Positions 26,329 through 35,809 of a DNA stretch of 64,000 bases are shown piece by piece. How positions within the stretch are numbered: position 1 is the stretch's first letter; each line of letters begins with the position of its first letter. The position numbers and the translations under genes are program-made. The notes beneath the pieces were generated by a model. It searched no databases, was not told the DNA's origin, and saw nothing but the letters and a program-made list of their open reading frames with translations. The DNA comes from an uncultured Spirochaetaceae bacterium (lineage in GTDB: Bacteria; Spirochaetota; Spirochaetia; Treponematales; Treponemataceae), in contig CADCBK010000017.1 in assembly GCA_902799665.1 (NCBI GenBank), forward strand, positions 10,879 to 74,878. The letters run 5' to 3'.

Positions 26329-26835
26329 TTGGCCGCATCGCGCTCAACTTGCAAAACGCGCCGCGTTCTGGGCATTGACCCCGGCCTGGCCAACACCGGC
26401 TGGGGAATCATTGACTGGAACGGCAGCAAATTTACGCTGGTTAAATACGGCGTGATAGAAACGGCCGCGTCCGAAATTCACGGAACGCGGCTTTTGACTG
26501 TCTACAACCGCCTTAACGCGATAATCCAAGAATACAAGCCCGCCGAAGCGGCCATGGAAACCCTTTACTTTGCAAAAAACCAAACTAGCGCCATGTCGGT
26601 TGCTGAAGCCCGCGGCGTGGTCACTTTATGCCTGGCCCAAAACTGCGTTCCGCTTGGAGAATACAAGCCCAACCAAATAAAGCAGGCCGTGACCGGTAGC
26701 GGCGCCGCCGACAAGGAGCTGGTCGAGCGCTACGTTCAGCTTTTGCTTGGCCTTGCGACGCCTCCCAAGCCTGACCACGCCGCCGACGCTCTTGCCGGCG
26801 CGATCACGCACATCAACGCGGGCGGCCCTTTTTAG
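26329..26835 (+). CDS. ruvC: Holliday junction resolvase RuvC
   Basis: Endonuclease that cuts Holliday junctions made by RecA and moved by RuvAB. Start set at TTG 26329, giving 168 aa: GAAGAG upstream can act as Shine-Dalgarno, and any earlier start would overlap yebC by 75 nt. The catalytic carboxylates are visible in VLGIDPGLANTGWG, METLYFAKN and DHAADALAGA. Translation is likely coupled to yebC. Confidence 0.92.
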   Translation: MAASRSTCKTRRVLGIDPGLANTGWGIIDWNGSKFTLVKYGVIETAASEIHGTRLLTVYNRLNAIIQEYKPAEAAMETLYFAKNQTSAMSVAEARGVVTLCLAQNCVPLGEYKPNQIKQAVTGSGAADKELVERYVQLLLGLATPPKPDHAADALAGAITHINAGGPF

Positions 26836-26859
26836 TCTTGCATCCGATTTTCTTTAATC

Positions 26860-26894
26860 TTGATTTTTTCGCGAATTCGCGCTAGAATGGAATT
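26860..26894 (+). promoter_or_regulatory. ruvAB-queA promoter, leaderless type
   Basis: TTGATT (26860-26865), 17 nt, TAGAAT (26883-26888), GGAATT, then the ruvA ATG. This gives ruvAB a start separate from yebC-ruvC. No LexA-like box was recognised. Confidence 0.6.
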
Positions 26895-27509
26895 ATGTTC
26901 AACAGTTTAAAAGGCGTGATTACCTACAAGGCGCACAACACGGTTCACCTTGACGTGAACGGCTGGGAATGGGATTTGTACGTTCCCGCGAGCGCGATTG
27001 AAGAATTGGGCGACATCGGCTCTACGGCTAGAATCTTCACTTGGATGTATGTCCGCGAAGACATGATGAAAATGTTCGGTTTCGCCACGGAAGAGGAGAG
27101 AAACGTTTTCCTTGACCTCCTTAAAGTCGAAGGCGTCGGAGCCAAGGGCGCGATAAAAATCCTCAGCAACATCAGCATCCCAAAATTTGTCGAGGCGCTT
27201 GACGGCGGAAACACCGAAGCGCTTGAGGCGGTTTCCGGCATCGGAAAAAAGACCGCGGCAAAAATCATGCTCACGCTAAAGGGAAAGCTCACTCTGGAAG
27301 ATTCAACAAAGTCGGCCCATCACCCGGAGCAGGCGGAATTCCAGGACGTAATAAATTCATTGGTCGACATGGGTTACGACAAGCGCGACGTTACCGAAGT
27401 CGTGGACAGAATCACCGACCAGCTTATGGAAAACGCGGAGTTCACCTCAAAATCGCATTCCGGCAAAGAGGAAATGATTTTCCGCCAGGCGCTTGTGGAC
27501 TTGGCCTAG
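26895..27509 (+). CDS. ruvA: Holliday junction DNA helicase subunit RuvA
   Basis: Junction-binding tetramer that loads RuvB. The order is the N-terminal OB fold (MFNSLKGVITYKAHNTVHLDV), tandem helix-hairpin-helix motifs (LLKVEGVGAKGAIKIL and LEAVSGIGKKTAAKIMLTLKGKL), and the C-terminal RuvB-contact domain (DVINSLVDMGYDKRDVTEV). The length of 204 aa is normal. It is 15 nt ahead of ruvB. Confidence 0.96.
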   Translation: MFNSLKGVITYKAHNTVHLDVNGWEWDLYVPASAIEELGDIGSTARIFTWMYVREDMMKMFGFATEEERNVFLDLLKVEGVGAKGAIKILSNISIPKFVEALDGGNTEALEAVSGIGKKTAAKIMLTLKGKLTLEDSTKSAHHPEQAEFQDVINSLVDMGYDKRDVTEVVDRITDQLMENAEFTSKSHSGKEEMIFRQALVDLA

Positions 27510-27524
27510 TTTTTAGACTGAACG

Positions 27525-28565
27525 ATGAGCGACGAATATCAGGACATTGTCCGCGCGGGCGTTCCTTTGCCTGACGACGCGCAGGAAGGAAGCCTTCGCC
27601 CCCAGTTTTTAAAGGAATTTTTGGGGCAGGAAGAAATTAAGAAAAATCTCTCGGTCTTCATACAAGCCGCGCGCGACAGGGAAGAGGCGCTTGACCACCT
27701 TTTTTTAATCGGGCCTCCGGGCTTGGGAAAGACTACGCTCGCGCAAATAACGGCGCGCGAATTGGGCGCCGACTTTAAGGTGACAAGCGCTCCCGCCTTG
27801 GACAAGCCAAAAGATTTGGCGGGCATTCTTTCGACAATCACGCCGCGGACGGTTTTCTTCATCGACGAAATCCACCGCCTAAAGCCCGCGATTGAAGAAA
27901 TGCTTTACATCGCGATGGAAGACTACGAGCTTGACTGGGTGATTGGCCAAGGCGCGGCGGCGCGCACGGTCCGCATTCCGATTCCAAAATTCACTCTTGT
28001 AGGAGCGACGACTAAGGCGGGCATGGTTTCTAGCCCCCTCATAAGCCGCTTTGGAATAGTCCAGCGCTTTAACTATTACACCAAGGAAGAACTTTCGCTA
28101 ATCATAAAAAGGTCGGCGCAAATTTTGGACGTCAAGGTAAACGACGACGCCTCGCTTCTTTTGGCCAGCTGCTCGCGCGGAACTCCCCGCGTGGCGAACC
28201 GCGTCTTGCGCCGCATGCGGGACTTTGCCCAGATTGAGGGAAGCGGAGTCATCACGAAGGAAATCGCGGAGAGCGGCCTAAAGCGGCTTGGAATAGACGA
28301 CTTGGGCTTGGAAAAATACGACCGCGAGATTTTGCTTTCAATCATAAACAATTTTGGCGGCGGCCCTGTCGGAGCGGAAACGCTTGCCATAAGCATTGGC
28401 GAAAGCCAAGACACTTTGGAAGATTACTACGAGCCGTACTTGATTCAATGCGGCTTGATTCAGCGCACGCCCAGGGGCCGCGTCGTCACCGAGCGCGCCT
28501 ACAAGCAGCTTGGCCTTGAGATGAAAGAGCGCTTGGAAAAGGGCGGCCAAGGAACTTTGTTTTGA
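27525..28565 (+). CDS. ruvB: Holliday junction DNA helicase subunit RuvB
   Basis: AAA+ motor that drives branch migration with Ruv[19 protein letters not shown] opens the protein. Walker A is GPPGLGKTT (63-71), Walker [10 protein letters not shown], sensor 1 VGATTKAG, and arginine-finger region SPLISRFGI. The C-terminal winged helix ends in [15 protein letters not shown]. All family hallmarks are intact at 346 aa. Its TGA overlaps the TTG start of queA. Confidence 0.97.
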   Translation: MSDEYQDIVRAGVPLPDDAQEGSLRPQFLKEFLGQEEIKKNLSVFIQAARDREEALDHLFLIGPPGLGKTTLAQITARELGADFKVTSAPALDKPKDLAGILSTITPRTVFFIDEIHRLKPAIEEMLYIAMEDYELDWVIGQGAAARTVRIPIPKFTLVGATTKAGMVSSPLISRFGIVQRFNYYTKEELSLIIKRSAQILDVKVNDDASLLLASCSRGTPRVANRVLRRMRDFAQIEGSGVITKEIAESGLKRLGIDDLGLEKYDREILLSIINNFGGGPVGAETLAISIGESQDTLEDYYEPYLIQCGLIQRTPRGRVVTERAYKQLGLEMKERLEKGGQGTLF

Positions 28566-29677
28566 AAAGAACTGACTTTTACTTTGACCTTCCGGCGGAA
28601 CTTATCGCCCAGCGGCCAAGCGCCGTCCGCGGCCAGGACCGCCTTATGCTTTTGGGGCGTACTAGCGGCGCGGTCGCGCACCACAAAATGGACGACCTGC
28701 CAAACCTTATCGACGACGGAACCTTGATGGTCTTTAACAACAGCCGCGTGCGCCGCGCCCGTCTTTTTGGCGTAAAGGAAACGACAGGCCGCGAGGTTGA
28801 GTTCATGTTCCTTAACCAGGCGGCCTTTGGCGAAGGCTGTGTTTGGAACACGATGGTAAAGAACGCCAAAAAGCAAAAGGCCGGAATGCGATACAAATTC
28901 CCCGACGGCTCGGTCGCGACGATTTTGGACGACCCTCAGAACGCGGGAACGGAATTCCGCCTTTTAAAGTTTGATTTTACTATAACCGAAGACTGGTTTG
29001 AAAAGAACGGACACATTCCGCTTCCGCCATACATAAAGCGCGAGGACGAGGCGGCGGACGGCGAGAGATACCAAAACGTCTACGCCGACCAAACCGGAAG
29101 CGCCGCCTGTCCGACGGCCGGCCTCCATTTTACCCAAGAAATGCTTGGCCGCCTAAGCCAAAAAGGCGTCGAGCGCGTCTTTGTAACCCTGCACGTAGGC
29201 TTGGGCACTTTTTTGCCTGTCCGCGAGGACCAAATCGAAGACCATAAAATGCACCAAGAGTTTTACACGATAGAGGCCGACGTTGCCGATAAAATTAACC
29301 AGGCAAAAAAGGACGGCAGGCCAATCCTAGCCGTAGGAACCACAAGCGTGCGCACGCTTGAGTCGGCAGCCTGCGAAACTTTGGCCGCCCAAGAAGCGGC
29401 GGCTTCTGGCGCTGGAAAATCGTCTTATGGCGCCGGCGCGGTCGAGGCGGACGGCCTCATTCGTCCGGGAACACGCGGAACGAGCATTTTCATGTACCCC
29501 GGCTACAAGTTTAAAGTGGTGGACCAAATGTTCACCAACTTCCATACGCCAGAGAGCACTTTGATTATGCTCGTGTCCGCCTTTGCCGGCCGCGAAAACA
29601 TTTTGGCCGCCTACAGCGAGGCCGTCCGCGAGCGCTACCGCTTTTTTTCCTACGGCGACTGCATGCTGATTAAGTAA
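28562..29677 (+). CDS. queA: S-adenosylmethionine:tRNA ribosyltransferase-isomerase
   Basis: Adds the epoxycyclopentane group of queuosine to wobble position 34 of target tRNAs using the ribosyl part of S-adenosylmethionine. Signatures: [46 protein letters not shown] with [11 protein letters not shown], and [13 protein letters not shown]. The TTG start at 28562 overlaps the ruvB stop, so expression is coupled. Residues about 275-297 (an Ala/Gly/Ser-rich stretch) are an extra loop, which explains 371 aa against the usual 340-350. The 3' end overlaps the convergent FAD-subunit gene by 8 bp. Confidence 0.94.
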   Translation: MKRTDFYFDLPAELIAQRPSAVRGQDRLMLLGRTSGAVAHHKMDDLPNLIDDGTLMVFNNSRVRRARLFGVKETTGREVEFMFLNQAAFGEGCVWNTMVKNAKKQKAGMRYKFPDGSVATILDDPQNAGTEFRLLKFDFTITEDWFEKNGHIPLPPYIKREDEAADGERYQNVYADQTGSAACPTAGLHFTQEMLGRLSQKGVERVFVTLHVGLGTFLPVREDQIEDHKMHQEFYTIEADVADKINQAKKDGRPILAVGTTSVRTLESAACETLAAQEAAASGAGKSSYGAGAVEADGLIRPGTRGTSIFMYPGYKFKVVDQMFTNFHTPESTLIMLVSAFAGRENILAAYSEAVRERYRFFSYGDCMLIK

Positions 29678-30497
29678 GCTGGTTCAAGCTGTATTGAGTG
29701 AAGTTAAGGAATTCTTCCTTTAGGCGCGGCAGGTTAGGCGTGGCCTTGTCAAAAGCCTTTTCAAAGGCCGCTTCAGCCGAATCCAAAAAGTCATGAATCG
29801 CCTTTTGGTTCAGCGGAAGCTTCACGCCCATAAGCTTTGTCTCAAGCTCGCTGTCTTGGAACACTATCGAGCCGGAAAAGGCGATTTTCACGCTGGACAA
29901 AACGCCGCGGTCGCTTCTTGCCAAAAAGCAAAAGGCAGATGATTCTTCGGTAAGCCTGCCGCTGGGGCCTGACCTTCTGTAGACAGAAACGTCCCAATCG
30001 TCCGCGGGAATGTGTATGTTGACCAAAAGCTGCTTTGGCTGCAGGGCCGTGAATTTTGAGAAGGGAACTGTCGCGCTCATTTGGTTTTCCGTGTTGCGGA
30101 ATTTAAGCGTCGCTCCTAGCGCCAAAAGCGGAGCGTAAAGGCTTCTCTTGATTTCTTTTGGGCCGGTCACGGAAGCGCAAATGTTTCCGCCCAATGTGGC
30201 CATGTTGCGAACAAAATGGTTTCCCACGCTTTTTGCGGCTTCGGCCAAGATTTGAGGGACGCGCTCTTTGTCCAATTCCAATATTTGATTAAGCGTCACG
30301 GCGGGGCCAAAGTCAATGTAGCGCTCGTGGTGGTTGATCATTTTTAGTTCGGCGATGTCCCTCACGCTAAGCGCTTTTTCTGGCAAGTCTGTCATTGACG
30401 TACAGCCGCCGACAATTTGAAGGCCGGACACGTTCTTGATTTGATAGAGAATCTCCGAGATGTTTTTAGCCAAGAAAAGGGTAGTGTTATTTTGCAT
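29670..30497 (-). CDS. FAD-binding subunit of a xanthine-dehydrogenase-like complex
   Basis: 275-aa protein like the medium subunit of molybdenum hydroxylases (CoxM/XdhB type), which passes electrons from Fe-S clusters to FAD. The FAD-binding loops are recognisable: VGGCTSMTDL near residue 32 (usual form GGTDL) and MATLGGNICAS near residue 95, with the C-terminal CO-dehydrogenase flavoprotein part after it. It overlaps the Fe-S gene by 11 bp and is the last of three genes. The substrate is unknown. Its partner large subunit has lost molybdenum-site residues, so the complex may not be a classical hydroxylase. Confidence 0.82.
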   Translation of the reverse strand: MQNNTTLFLAKNISEILYQIKNVSGLQIVGGCTSMTDLPEKALSVRDIAELKMINHHERYIDFGPAVTLNQILELDKERVPQILAEAAKSVGNHFVRNMATLGGNICASVTGPKEIKRSLYAPLLALGATLKFRNTENQMSATVPFSKFTALQPKQLLVNIHIPADDWDVSVYRRSGPSGRLTEESSAFCFLARSDRGVLSSVKIAFSGSIVFQDSELETKLMGVKLPLNQKAIHDFLDSAEAAFEKAFDKATPNLPRLKEEFLNFTQYSLNQLT

Positions 30498-30975
30498 TTT
30501 TCTTCATCCTTTCCCTTTCAAAATGAATTTGCGCGGCGTAAATGATTCCGTTTATAAGGGCGTCGTTTTCAACGCAGCATCCTCTTAATCCTAAAACGCG
30601 CTCGGCTATTTGTTCGCGGCTGGGGTTTGAAAAAGTCGAAATTATCTCCCACGCCGCGAATATTTTTCCTGGGTTGCAATAGCCGCAAAGGGTTACGCCG
30701 GCCTTTTCAAAGCCTTTCATGATTTCTTGGTAGGCGGCCTGCTTTGAAAAATGCTCCAATGTCACGATGTTTCCGTTCCTGACTATGCCGCATGGAATCA
30801 AGCAGCTAAGGACAGCCTTTCCGTCAAGCAGGACCGCGCATGCGCCGCAGTCCGCCTTGTTGCAGCCGCGCTTTACGCTTATTAAATTTTGTTTTCGCAG
30901 CAAGTCAAGCAATTTAGTTTCGGGCGAAGCGTCGAGCGTCAGTTTTTCTTCGTTTAGCGTGAATGTTATTTTCAT
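30487..30975 (-). CDS. [2Fe-2S] subunit of a xanthine-dehydrogenase-like complex
   Basis: 162-aa protein like CoxS/XdhC. The plant-ferredoxin-type N-terminal cluster motif is complete: Cys38, Cys43, Cys46 and Cys58 in GCNKADCGAC to SC. The second cluster normally has CxxC-x31-CxC; here Cys97 and Cys100 are present, but the last pair is GCC, with Gly132, Cys133 and Cys134 where Cys-x-Cys is expected. One ligand is thus missing or shifted by one. The gene overlaps the large-subunit gene by four bases. Electron transfer through the second cluster is doubtful. Confidence 0.85.
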   Translation of the reverse strand: MKITFTLNEEKLTLDASPETKLLDLLRKQNLISVKRGCNKADCGACAVLLDGKAVLSCLIPCGIVRNGNIVTLEHFSKQAAYQEIMKGFEKAGVTLCGYCNPGKIFAAWEIISTFSNPSREQIAERVLGLRGCCVENDALINGIIYAAQIHFERERMKKNAK

Positions 30976-33035
30976 TGTCCGCCTTCCTTCTTTTGCGCGT
31001 TTTCTTTATCCTTCGCCGCTTCCTTTTGGTCAAGCGCGGCCTTAAAAAGCTCTCCGTTTTTTAAGGGAAGCGAGCGGATGTCAAGCCTCATGGCCTGCGA
31101 AAGGGCGGAGGCAAAGGCTGCGGGAAGAGACTTCTTTATCAAGCCGCCGATTTGCGCGCTTTCAGATTCTGACTGCACGAAAGAAATGTAAATGTTTTTT
31201 GCCGAAAGCTTTTCGCCAAGAATCAATTCCGCCAAAGTTTTTTGGATGGAAAACTTGATTTTTGTTTCGGCTTCCTTTCCCGCTAAAATTTTTCCAGCGC
31301 TGACAACCACCCAAATGTTTTTTATTTCCGGCTTAAAGACGCAAGTGTCCAGCGTAAGCTCCAAGGCCACTACGATAAAAGACGTCGAGTTGAACGGCGT
31401 TCCCTTAAAGCGTGTTTTGTTCCACTGCTTGATTTGCGTTTTGGTGATGGCCTTGCTTACTGTAATTGGAAGCGGCGAGCGAAACCTTTTAGCCTGTATT
31501 CCTTGGCAGCATTTTTTTAGGAGGCTCGTCATTATGGAAAGGTTTGAGTAAAAATTTTCGGGAATAAGCGGGTCTTCCTTAAGGTTAAAGTCTGAATTCA
31601 CTTTCACCATTTTAGGGTCTATTTGCAAAATCTCCGCCGCTTCGTTCTTCCAAATTTCCAAAATCGTTTTTGAAGGAGTCAGCGCGTGAATTACAAGGCT
31701 TCCGTCTTTTTGAAGCGTCGCTTCCATTTTTTGGTCGCACTCAAAAATGCTTGTTCCATAATAGCCGCTTGCGTCGTAGGCGGTTGAAAGGCCGATTCCC
31801 CTTGGCTTTATGCTGTCCGAAACAAAGGCGGCGTTTATTTTGTTCGTGACAAATTTGCGCTGAAAGTCGCTTTGCCTTAAAATCGCTTCCAAAGATTCCG
31901 CGCCTTTTTCTATGCTGATGTTAAAGGGCATTTTTGATTCTTGCTTGTTTAAAATCTTTGAGTTTAAAAGCCTTAGCTCGCCGGGCGAAAAGCCCGCAAT
32001 GTCCGCCGCTTTTTGCAGCTGGCATTCCAAGGCGTAAAAGGCCTGCGCGTCAATCGTTTCGATGTTGACCGACGCGGGCGGCTTTTGCGAGGATCTTGCC
32101 ACCGCGTTTATTTCAAGGTTAATAAAGTTATAGACTCCGACGCTTGCGATTGTAAGACGGTCTATGATTTCTTCGGCGAATGGATTAAAGGCGCCCGCGT
32201 CAAAGTCAATGTCGATTGTCGCCGCTTGAATCAAGCCATCCTTGTCAAAAGCGGTCTTGTGCGTGATTGCCACTTCGCCTGTGTTTGAGATGAACTTGTC
32301 GTCTTCTTCGCGGCTGTAAACCAGCTTGACGGGCTTCTGCACTATTTTTGCGGCGGCGCAAGTTTGGCAAACCAAAAGGGTGTTGCCCCAAAGACTGTTG
32401 ACGCTTGGCTCGCAGGAGATTGTTTTGTTTACCAAAATTTTCTCTTCCGGCATAGAAAAGACAGTAGAAAGGTTTTTTATCAAGTGGACTGGCCATTGGG
32501 TTGGCGTGTTCACGGTCAAAACGTCCTTTGCCATGTAGCAAAGCGCGCCGTTGGTCTCGTTCGCTTCGGTGGAGTCAAGGTTGTATGTCCATTTGTTTTG
32601 AACCTTAAAGGCCGCTTTGTTGAAGAATTTCTGCACGTTCTTTTGGCGGCCGCCGCCCAATACAATGCGCTTTTGCGAAAGAATGGATTTTTCGGGCGGT
32701 TCAGGCAGGGGCTCTATGTCTATCTTCGCTTTGGCGGCAAAGTCTTCCAAGTCGTTTTTGTTTGGGCCGGCCAAAATCGCAAGCGGCTGGCCTTCATACA
32801 AGATTTTCTCGGAGCAAAAAATTTCGGTCTCTATGCCAAGCGTCTCTATGGAATTTTTTCCAGGGAAATTCTTTGCGTCTATCAAATGATAGTCTTTTGG
32901 CAAGTCTTTTATCTCGACGCTTTTTAGAAGGCCTGATTTTTTGGGAGAACGGATTATCTTTGCGAAAATCATTCCGTCTCTTTCCAAGTCGCTGTACCAG
33001 CACTTGGAAATCTGCGTCTGGGATTTTTCAGGCAT
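30972..33035 (-). CDS. Molybdopterin-binding-subunit homologue with a degenerate active site
   Basis: Large subunit of the aldehyde oxidase/xanthine dehydrogenase family by overall pattern: an N-terminal a/b hammerhead (IFAKIIRSPKKSGLLKSVEI, ILYEGQPLAILAG) and the C-terminal part ending LDIRSLPLKNGELF. At 687 aa it is about 80-100 residues short. The glycine-rich GGGFGG loop that contacts the cofactor is replaced by a stretch with SCEPSVNSLWGN, and the conserved GVGEPP near the C-terminus, which carries the catalytic glutamate, reads QIGGLI. I infer an inactive or repurposed molybdenum site. It is the first gene of the trio, overlapping the aminotransferase gene upstream by 8 bp. Similar proteins labelled quinoline 2-oxidoreductase occur in Treponema pallidum beside the same two sugar genes, as I recall. 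Confidence 0.75.
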   Translation of the reverse strand: MPEKSQTQISKCWYSDLERDGMIFAKIIRSPKKSGLLKSVEIKDLPKDYHLIDAKNFPGKNSIETLGIETEIFCSEKILYEGQPLAILAGPNKNDLEDFAAKAKIDIEPLPEPPEKSILSQKRIVLGGGRQKNVQKFFNKAAFKVQNKWTYNLDSTEANETNGALCYMAKDVLTVNTPTQWPVHLIKNLSTVFSMPEEKILVNKTISCEPSVNSLWGNTLLVCQTCAAAKIVQKPVKLVYSREEDDKFISNTGEVAITHKTAFDKDGLIQAATIDIDFDAGAFNPFAEEIIDRLTIASVGVYNFINLEINAVARSSQKPPASVNIETIDAQAFYALECQLQKAADIAGFSPGELRLLNSKILNKQESKMPFNISIEKGAESLEAILRQSDFQRKFVTNKINAAFVSDSIKPRGIGLSTAYDASGYYGTSIFECDQKMEATLQKDGSLVIHALTPSKTILEIWKNEAAEILQIDPKMVKVNSDFNLKEDPLIPENFYSNLSIMTSLLKKCCQGIQAKRFRSPLPITVSKAITKTQIKQWNKTRFKGTPFNSTSFIVVALELTLDTCVFKPEIKNIWVVVSAGKILAGKEAETKIKFSIQKTLAELILGEKLSAKNIYISFVQSESESAQIGGLIKKSLPAAFASALSQAMRLDIRSLPLKNGELFKAALDQKEAAKDKENAQKKEGGQ

Positions 33036-34266
33036 GGTTGGCTTCTCCGATTTTCTTTACGGCGCTTATGACGTCTTCCGCCATTTTTTCCGTCATGTCT
33101 GGCCAAAGGGGAAGGGTAATCGTTCTTTGGTACTGGCTTTCGGCGTTGGGAAAATTCATTGCCCTAAACGCGGGCTCGACGTTTTGCCAATACTTAAAGT
33201 GGAATAGCGGTATAAAGTGAACCGAGATTCCGATTCCTTCCTTTTGCAAGGCCTTCGCGAATTCTTCCCGGCTTATTTTTAGCTTGTCAAGGTTAAGGCG
33301 CGCAAGGTACAAGTGCCATGCGTTTCCCTCTCCGTCTGGCGGAACTTGGATGAAATCCATGCCGGAAAAAGCCTTGTTGTAAAGGCTGACGATTTTTTTT
33401 CTTGCCTCAAAGAATTCGTTCGCGCGCGCCAATTGAACCCGGCCGATTACGGCCAGCAAGTCCGGCAAATTGAATTTCCAGCCCAAATCCACGATGTCGT
33501 ATTCCCAGCTGGCTCGCGGGCTTGTGTACCTGTCCCAAGTGGTTCTGTCCATTCCGTGCATTCTCATAACCGTCATGCGCTTGGCCAGCGCTTGGTCGCG
33601 GACGCATACCATTCCGCCTTCCGCGGTTGTCATCGTCTTTGTGACGTAAAACGAAAAAACGCCCGCGTCGCAAATCGTTCCGGCATATCCCAGCTTGGTC
33701 AACGACGGAAAAGCGTGCGCCGCGTCTTCGATTACCTTTACGTTATATTTATGCGCCAGTTCAACCAAACGCTCCATGTCGCAAACGTTTCCCGCGATGT
33801 GGACAGGAACTACGGCGACGATTTTCTTTTTATTAGTATCGGCGGCCAAAAGCTTTTCCACTTTGTCAACGTCAATGGAGTAGGAATCCTTTTCTATGTC
33901 GGCGAACAAAACGTCGGCGCCTAAATGCTTGGCGCACGCGGCGGTCGAGACGAAAGTGTAGGGCGTTGTAATGACCGTCGTTCCGGGCTTTACGCCGCAC
34001 GCTTCCATCGCCAAAGTCATTCCGCTTGTCGCGCTGTTGACTGCAAGGCTTATAACGTCCTTTACGCTAAGGCCGGCGGCTTTCCTTGCGGCAATCACGG
34101 AATCGTCAACCTTGTTCATGTAGTAGGAAAATTCTTTTTCAAAGGCCAGCGCTTGCTTTCCGGTCGTAAGCCAGCCTGAGCGCAAAACGTCCAAGACGCC
34201 TGTCTCTTCTTCTTTTGATATTGACGGCCTTGAGAAGGGAACTTTCAAAGAATCGGAATCAGCCAT
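33028..34266 (-). CDS. DegT/DnrJ/EryC1/StrS-family sugar aminotransferase
   Basis: PLP-dependent transaminase acting on NDP-4-keto-6-deoxy-sugars, making an amino sugar for surface glycans. The conserved start VPFSRPSISKEEETGVLDVLRSGWLTTG, the NSATSGMTLAM loop, DAAHAFPS and the PLP lysine in VTKTMTTAEGGM are all present. The capD-like dehydratase gene just upstream (1 nt gap) would supply the 4-keto substrate. The 412 aa are normal. The same strand continues into the oxidoreductase trio without a gap. Confidence 0.92.
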   Translation of the reverse strand: MADSDSLKVPFSRPSISKEEETGVLDVLRSGWLTTGKQALAFEKEFSYYMNKVDDSVIAARKAAGLSVKDVISLAVNSATSGMTLAMEACGVKPGTTVITTPYTFVSTAACAKHLGADVLFADIEKDSYSIDVDKVEKLLAADTNKKKIVAVVPVHIAGNVCDMERLVELAHKYNVKVIEDAAHAFPSLTKLGYAGTICDAGVFSFYVTKTMTTAEGGMVCVRDQALAKRMTVMRMHGMDRTTWDRYTSPRASWEYDIVDLGWKFNLPDLLAVIGRVQLARANEFFEARKKIVSLYNKAFSGMDFIQVPPDGEGNAWHLYLARLNLDKLKISREEFAKALQKEGIGISVHFIPLFHFKYWQNVEPAFRAMNFPNAESQYQRTITLPLWPDMTEKMAEDVISAVKKIGEANHA

Positions 34267-34267
34267 T

Positions 34268-35761
34268 TTATTCTCCTTCCCCAGTTTTTTCGTAAAATTC
34301 CTTTAATGAGGGAATCGCCTCGCAAAGGATGTTCCTTAGCTCCTTTGCGTTTCTGTAAAGCTTCATGTCCGCGCCGCTTTTTGCAAAGCAAATCGGCTCC
34401 AGTTTTTGCAAAAGGCCGTCAAGCGAAAAATCTCTTTTGGCCGAGTTGTCCATGCGCAAAACTTTTGGAAAAGCCGTCGGCTCAGGCTTTTCTTCCTTTA
34501 GCCAAAGCGGCTCGGTTAGCCGCTCGCCCTTGCGCGCCCCTGTGTATTTTATTTCGATGTCCTTTCCGACTTCAAGGCCGCTGAACTTTATTATTTGCTC
34601 GGCCAAATCTTTTATCTTTATGGGCTCGCCCATGTCCAAAAGGTAGGACTCGCCGTTTACGCCGACGCCGCCTGTTTGCAAAACCAAAGAGCAGGCTTCC
34701 GGAATCGTCATGAAAAAACGTTCCATTCTTGGGTCGGTTACGGTTACCGGGCCGCCGTTTTTGATTTGTTCCATAAACAATGGCAAAATCGAGCCGCGCG
34801 ATCCAAGAACGTTTCCGAAGCGCGCGAACATAAAGGCCTGGCTTTTTTTCGCTTTTTCGGCGGCCTGCAAAAGCAGTTTTTCGCACAAAAATTTTGACGC
34901 GCCGTAAACGCTTACGGGCCGCACCGCCTTGTCGGTCGAAATCAAAATGAATTTCTTTACGTTAAACTCAAGCGCGGCGTCCAAAAGGTTTTTCGTTCCA
35001 AAAACATTGTTCTCTACGGCGGCCACGGGGTTTTCTTCCATCATCGGGACATGCTTGTAGGCGGCGCAGTGGAAAATGGCGTCGCATTTTGTCTGCCTTA
35101 TGATGTAGCGGGTGTATTCCTTGTCCTTCATGTCGCCTATGATAGGAACGATCGTCGCTTTTTCGCCGACGCCCTCCTGCTGCAAAAGGCGCAGCTCCCT
35201 GTCTATTTGATAGATGGAATTTTCTCCGTGGCCAAAAAGGTAAAGGCGCTCGGCTCCTCCGCTTAAAAGCTGGCGGCTTAGTTCCGAGCCGATGGAACCG
35301 CCGGCTCCTGTAATCAAGACGCGCTTTCCGCGAAGATAGGCCAGGCTTTCCTTTAATGAAATCGTGACCGGCGTGCGTCCCAGAATGTCCAGGGGGTCGA
35401 TTTCGCGCGCCTGGACCAAGTGCGCGGTTCCGTTGACGACTTGGCTGATTGCCGGAAGAATCTTTATTTTTACAAAGCCGCTTTTCTTTAGCGTCTCATA
35501 AATCGATTTTATTCGCTCAACGCCGGCGGAAGGAATCGCCAAAATCGCTTCGTCGGAAGGCGCCGGATTTAGCGCGGGCGCGATGTTTTCTATCGGGCCA
35601 AGGACTGGAACTCCGTCGATTTTCGCGCCAATTATGTTTTTGTCGTCGTCAATAAAGGCCGTCGTCTTTCCGAAAATTTTTTTGCGCTTTATGTCGTCGG
35701 CAATCATTTGGCCTGCGAAGCCCGCGCCTATAATGTAGAGCTTAGTTTCACTGCGATTCAA
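34268..35761 (-). CDS. CapD/WbpM-like NDP-sugar 4,6-dehydratase
   Basis: Short-chain dehydrogenase of the polysaccharide biosynthesis CapD family. Residues 1-130 are a Rossmann domain (LYIIGAGFAGQMIADDI), then the catalytic half with NAD loop GAGGSIGSEL, HCAAYKHVPMME, and STDKAVRPVSVYGASK, where Tyr and Lys of YxxxK are both present (many large CapD enzymes carry Met instead of Tyr). At 497 aa it lacks the four membrane helices of full-length WbpM. The TTG start at 35761 is preceded by GGTGGG, and the promoter (TTGAAC, 17 nt, TACAAT) lies directly upstream, so no N-terminal part is missing from this gene model. Confidence 0.9.
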   Translation of the reverse strand: MNRSETKLYIIGAGFAGQMIADDIKRKKIFGKTTAFIDDDKNIIGAKIDGVPVLGPIENIAPALNPAPSDEAILAIPSAGVERIKSIYETLKKSGFVKIKILPAISQVVNGTAHLVQAREIDPLDILGRTPVTISLKESLAYLRGKRVLITGAGGSIGSELSRQLLSGGAERLYLFGHGENSIYQIDRELRLLQQEGVGEKATIVPIIGDMKDKEYTRYIIRQTKCDAIFHCAAYKHVPMMEENPVAAVENNVFGTKNLLDAALEFNVKKFILISTDKAVRPVSVYGASKFLCEKLLLQAAEKAKKSQAFMFARFGNVLGSRGSILPLFMEQIKNGGPVTVTDPRMERFFMTIPEACSLVLQTGGVGVNGESYLLDMGEPIKIKDLAEQIIKFSGLEVGKDIEIKYTGARKGERLTEPLWLKEEKPEPTAFPKVLRMDNSAKRDFSLDGLLQKLEPICFAKSGADMKLYRNAKELRNILCEAIPSLKEFYEKTGEGE

Positions 35762-35780
35762 TTTATTCCCACCAGTTCAA

Positions 35781-35809
35781 TTGTAGCATTGTTTTCGCTA
35801 ATGTTCAAG
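35781..35809 (-). promoter_or_regulatory. capD-like operon promoter
   Basis: On the minus strand: TTGAAC, 17-nt spacer, TACAAT, then about 19 nt with GGTGGG before the TTG start. This is an ordinary leader with a Shine-Dalgarno. Confidence 0.65.
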
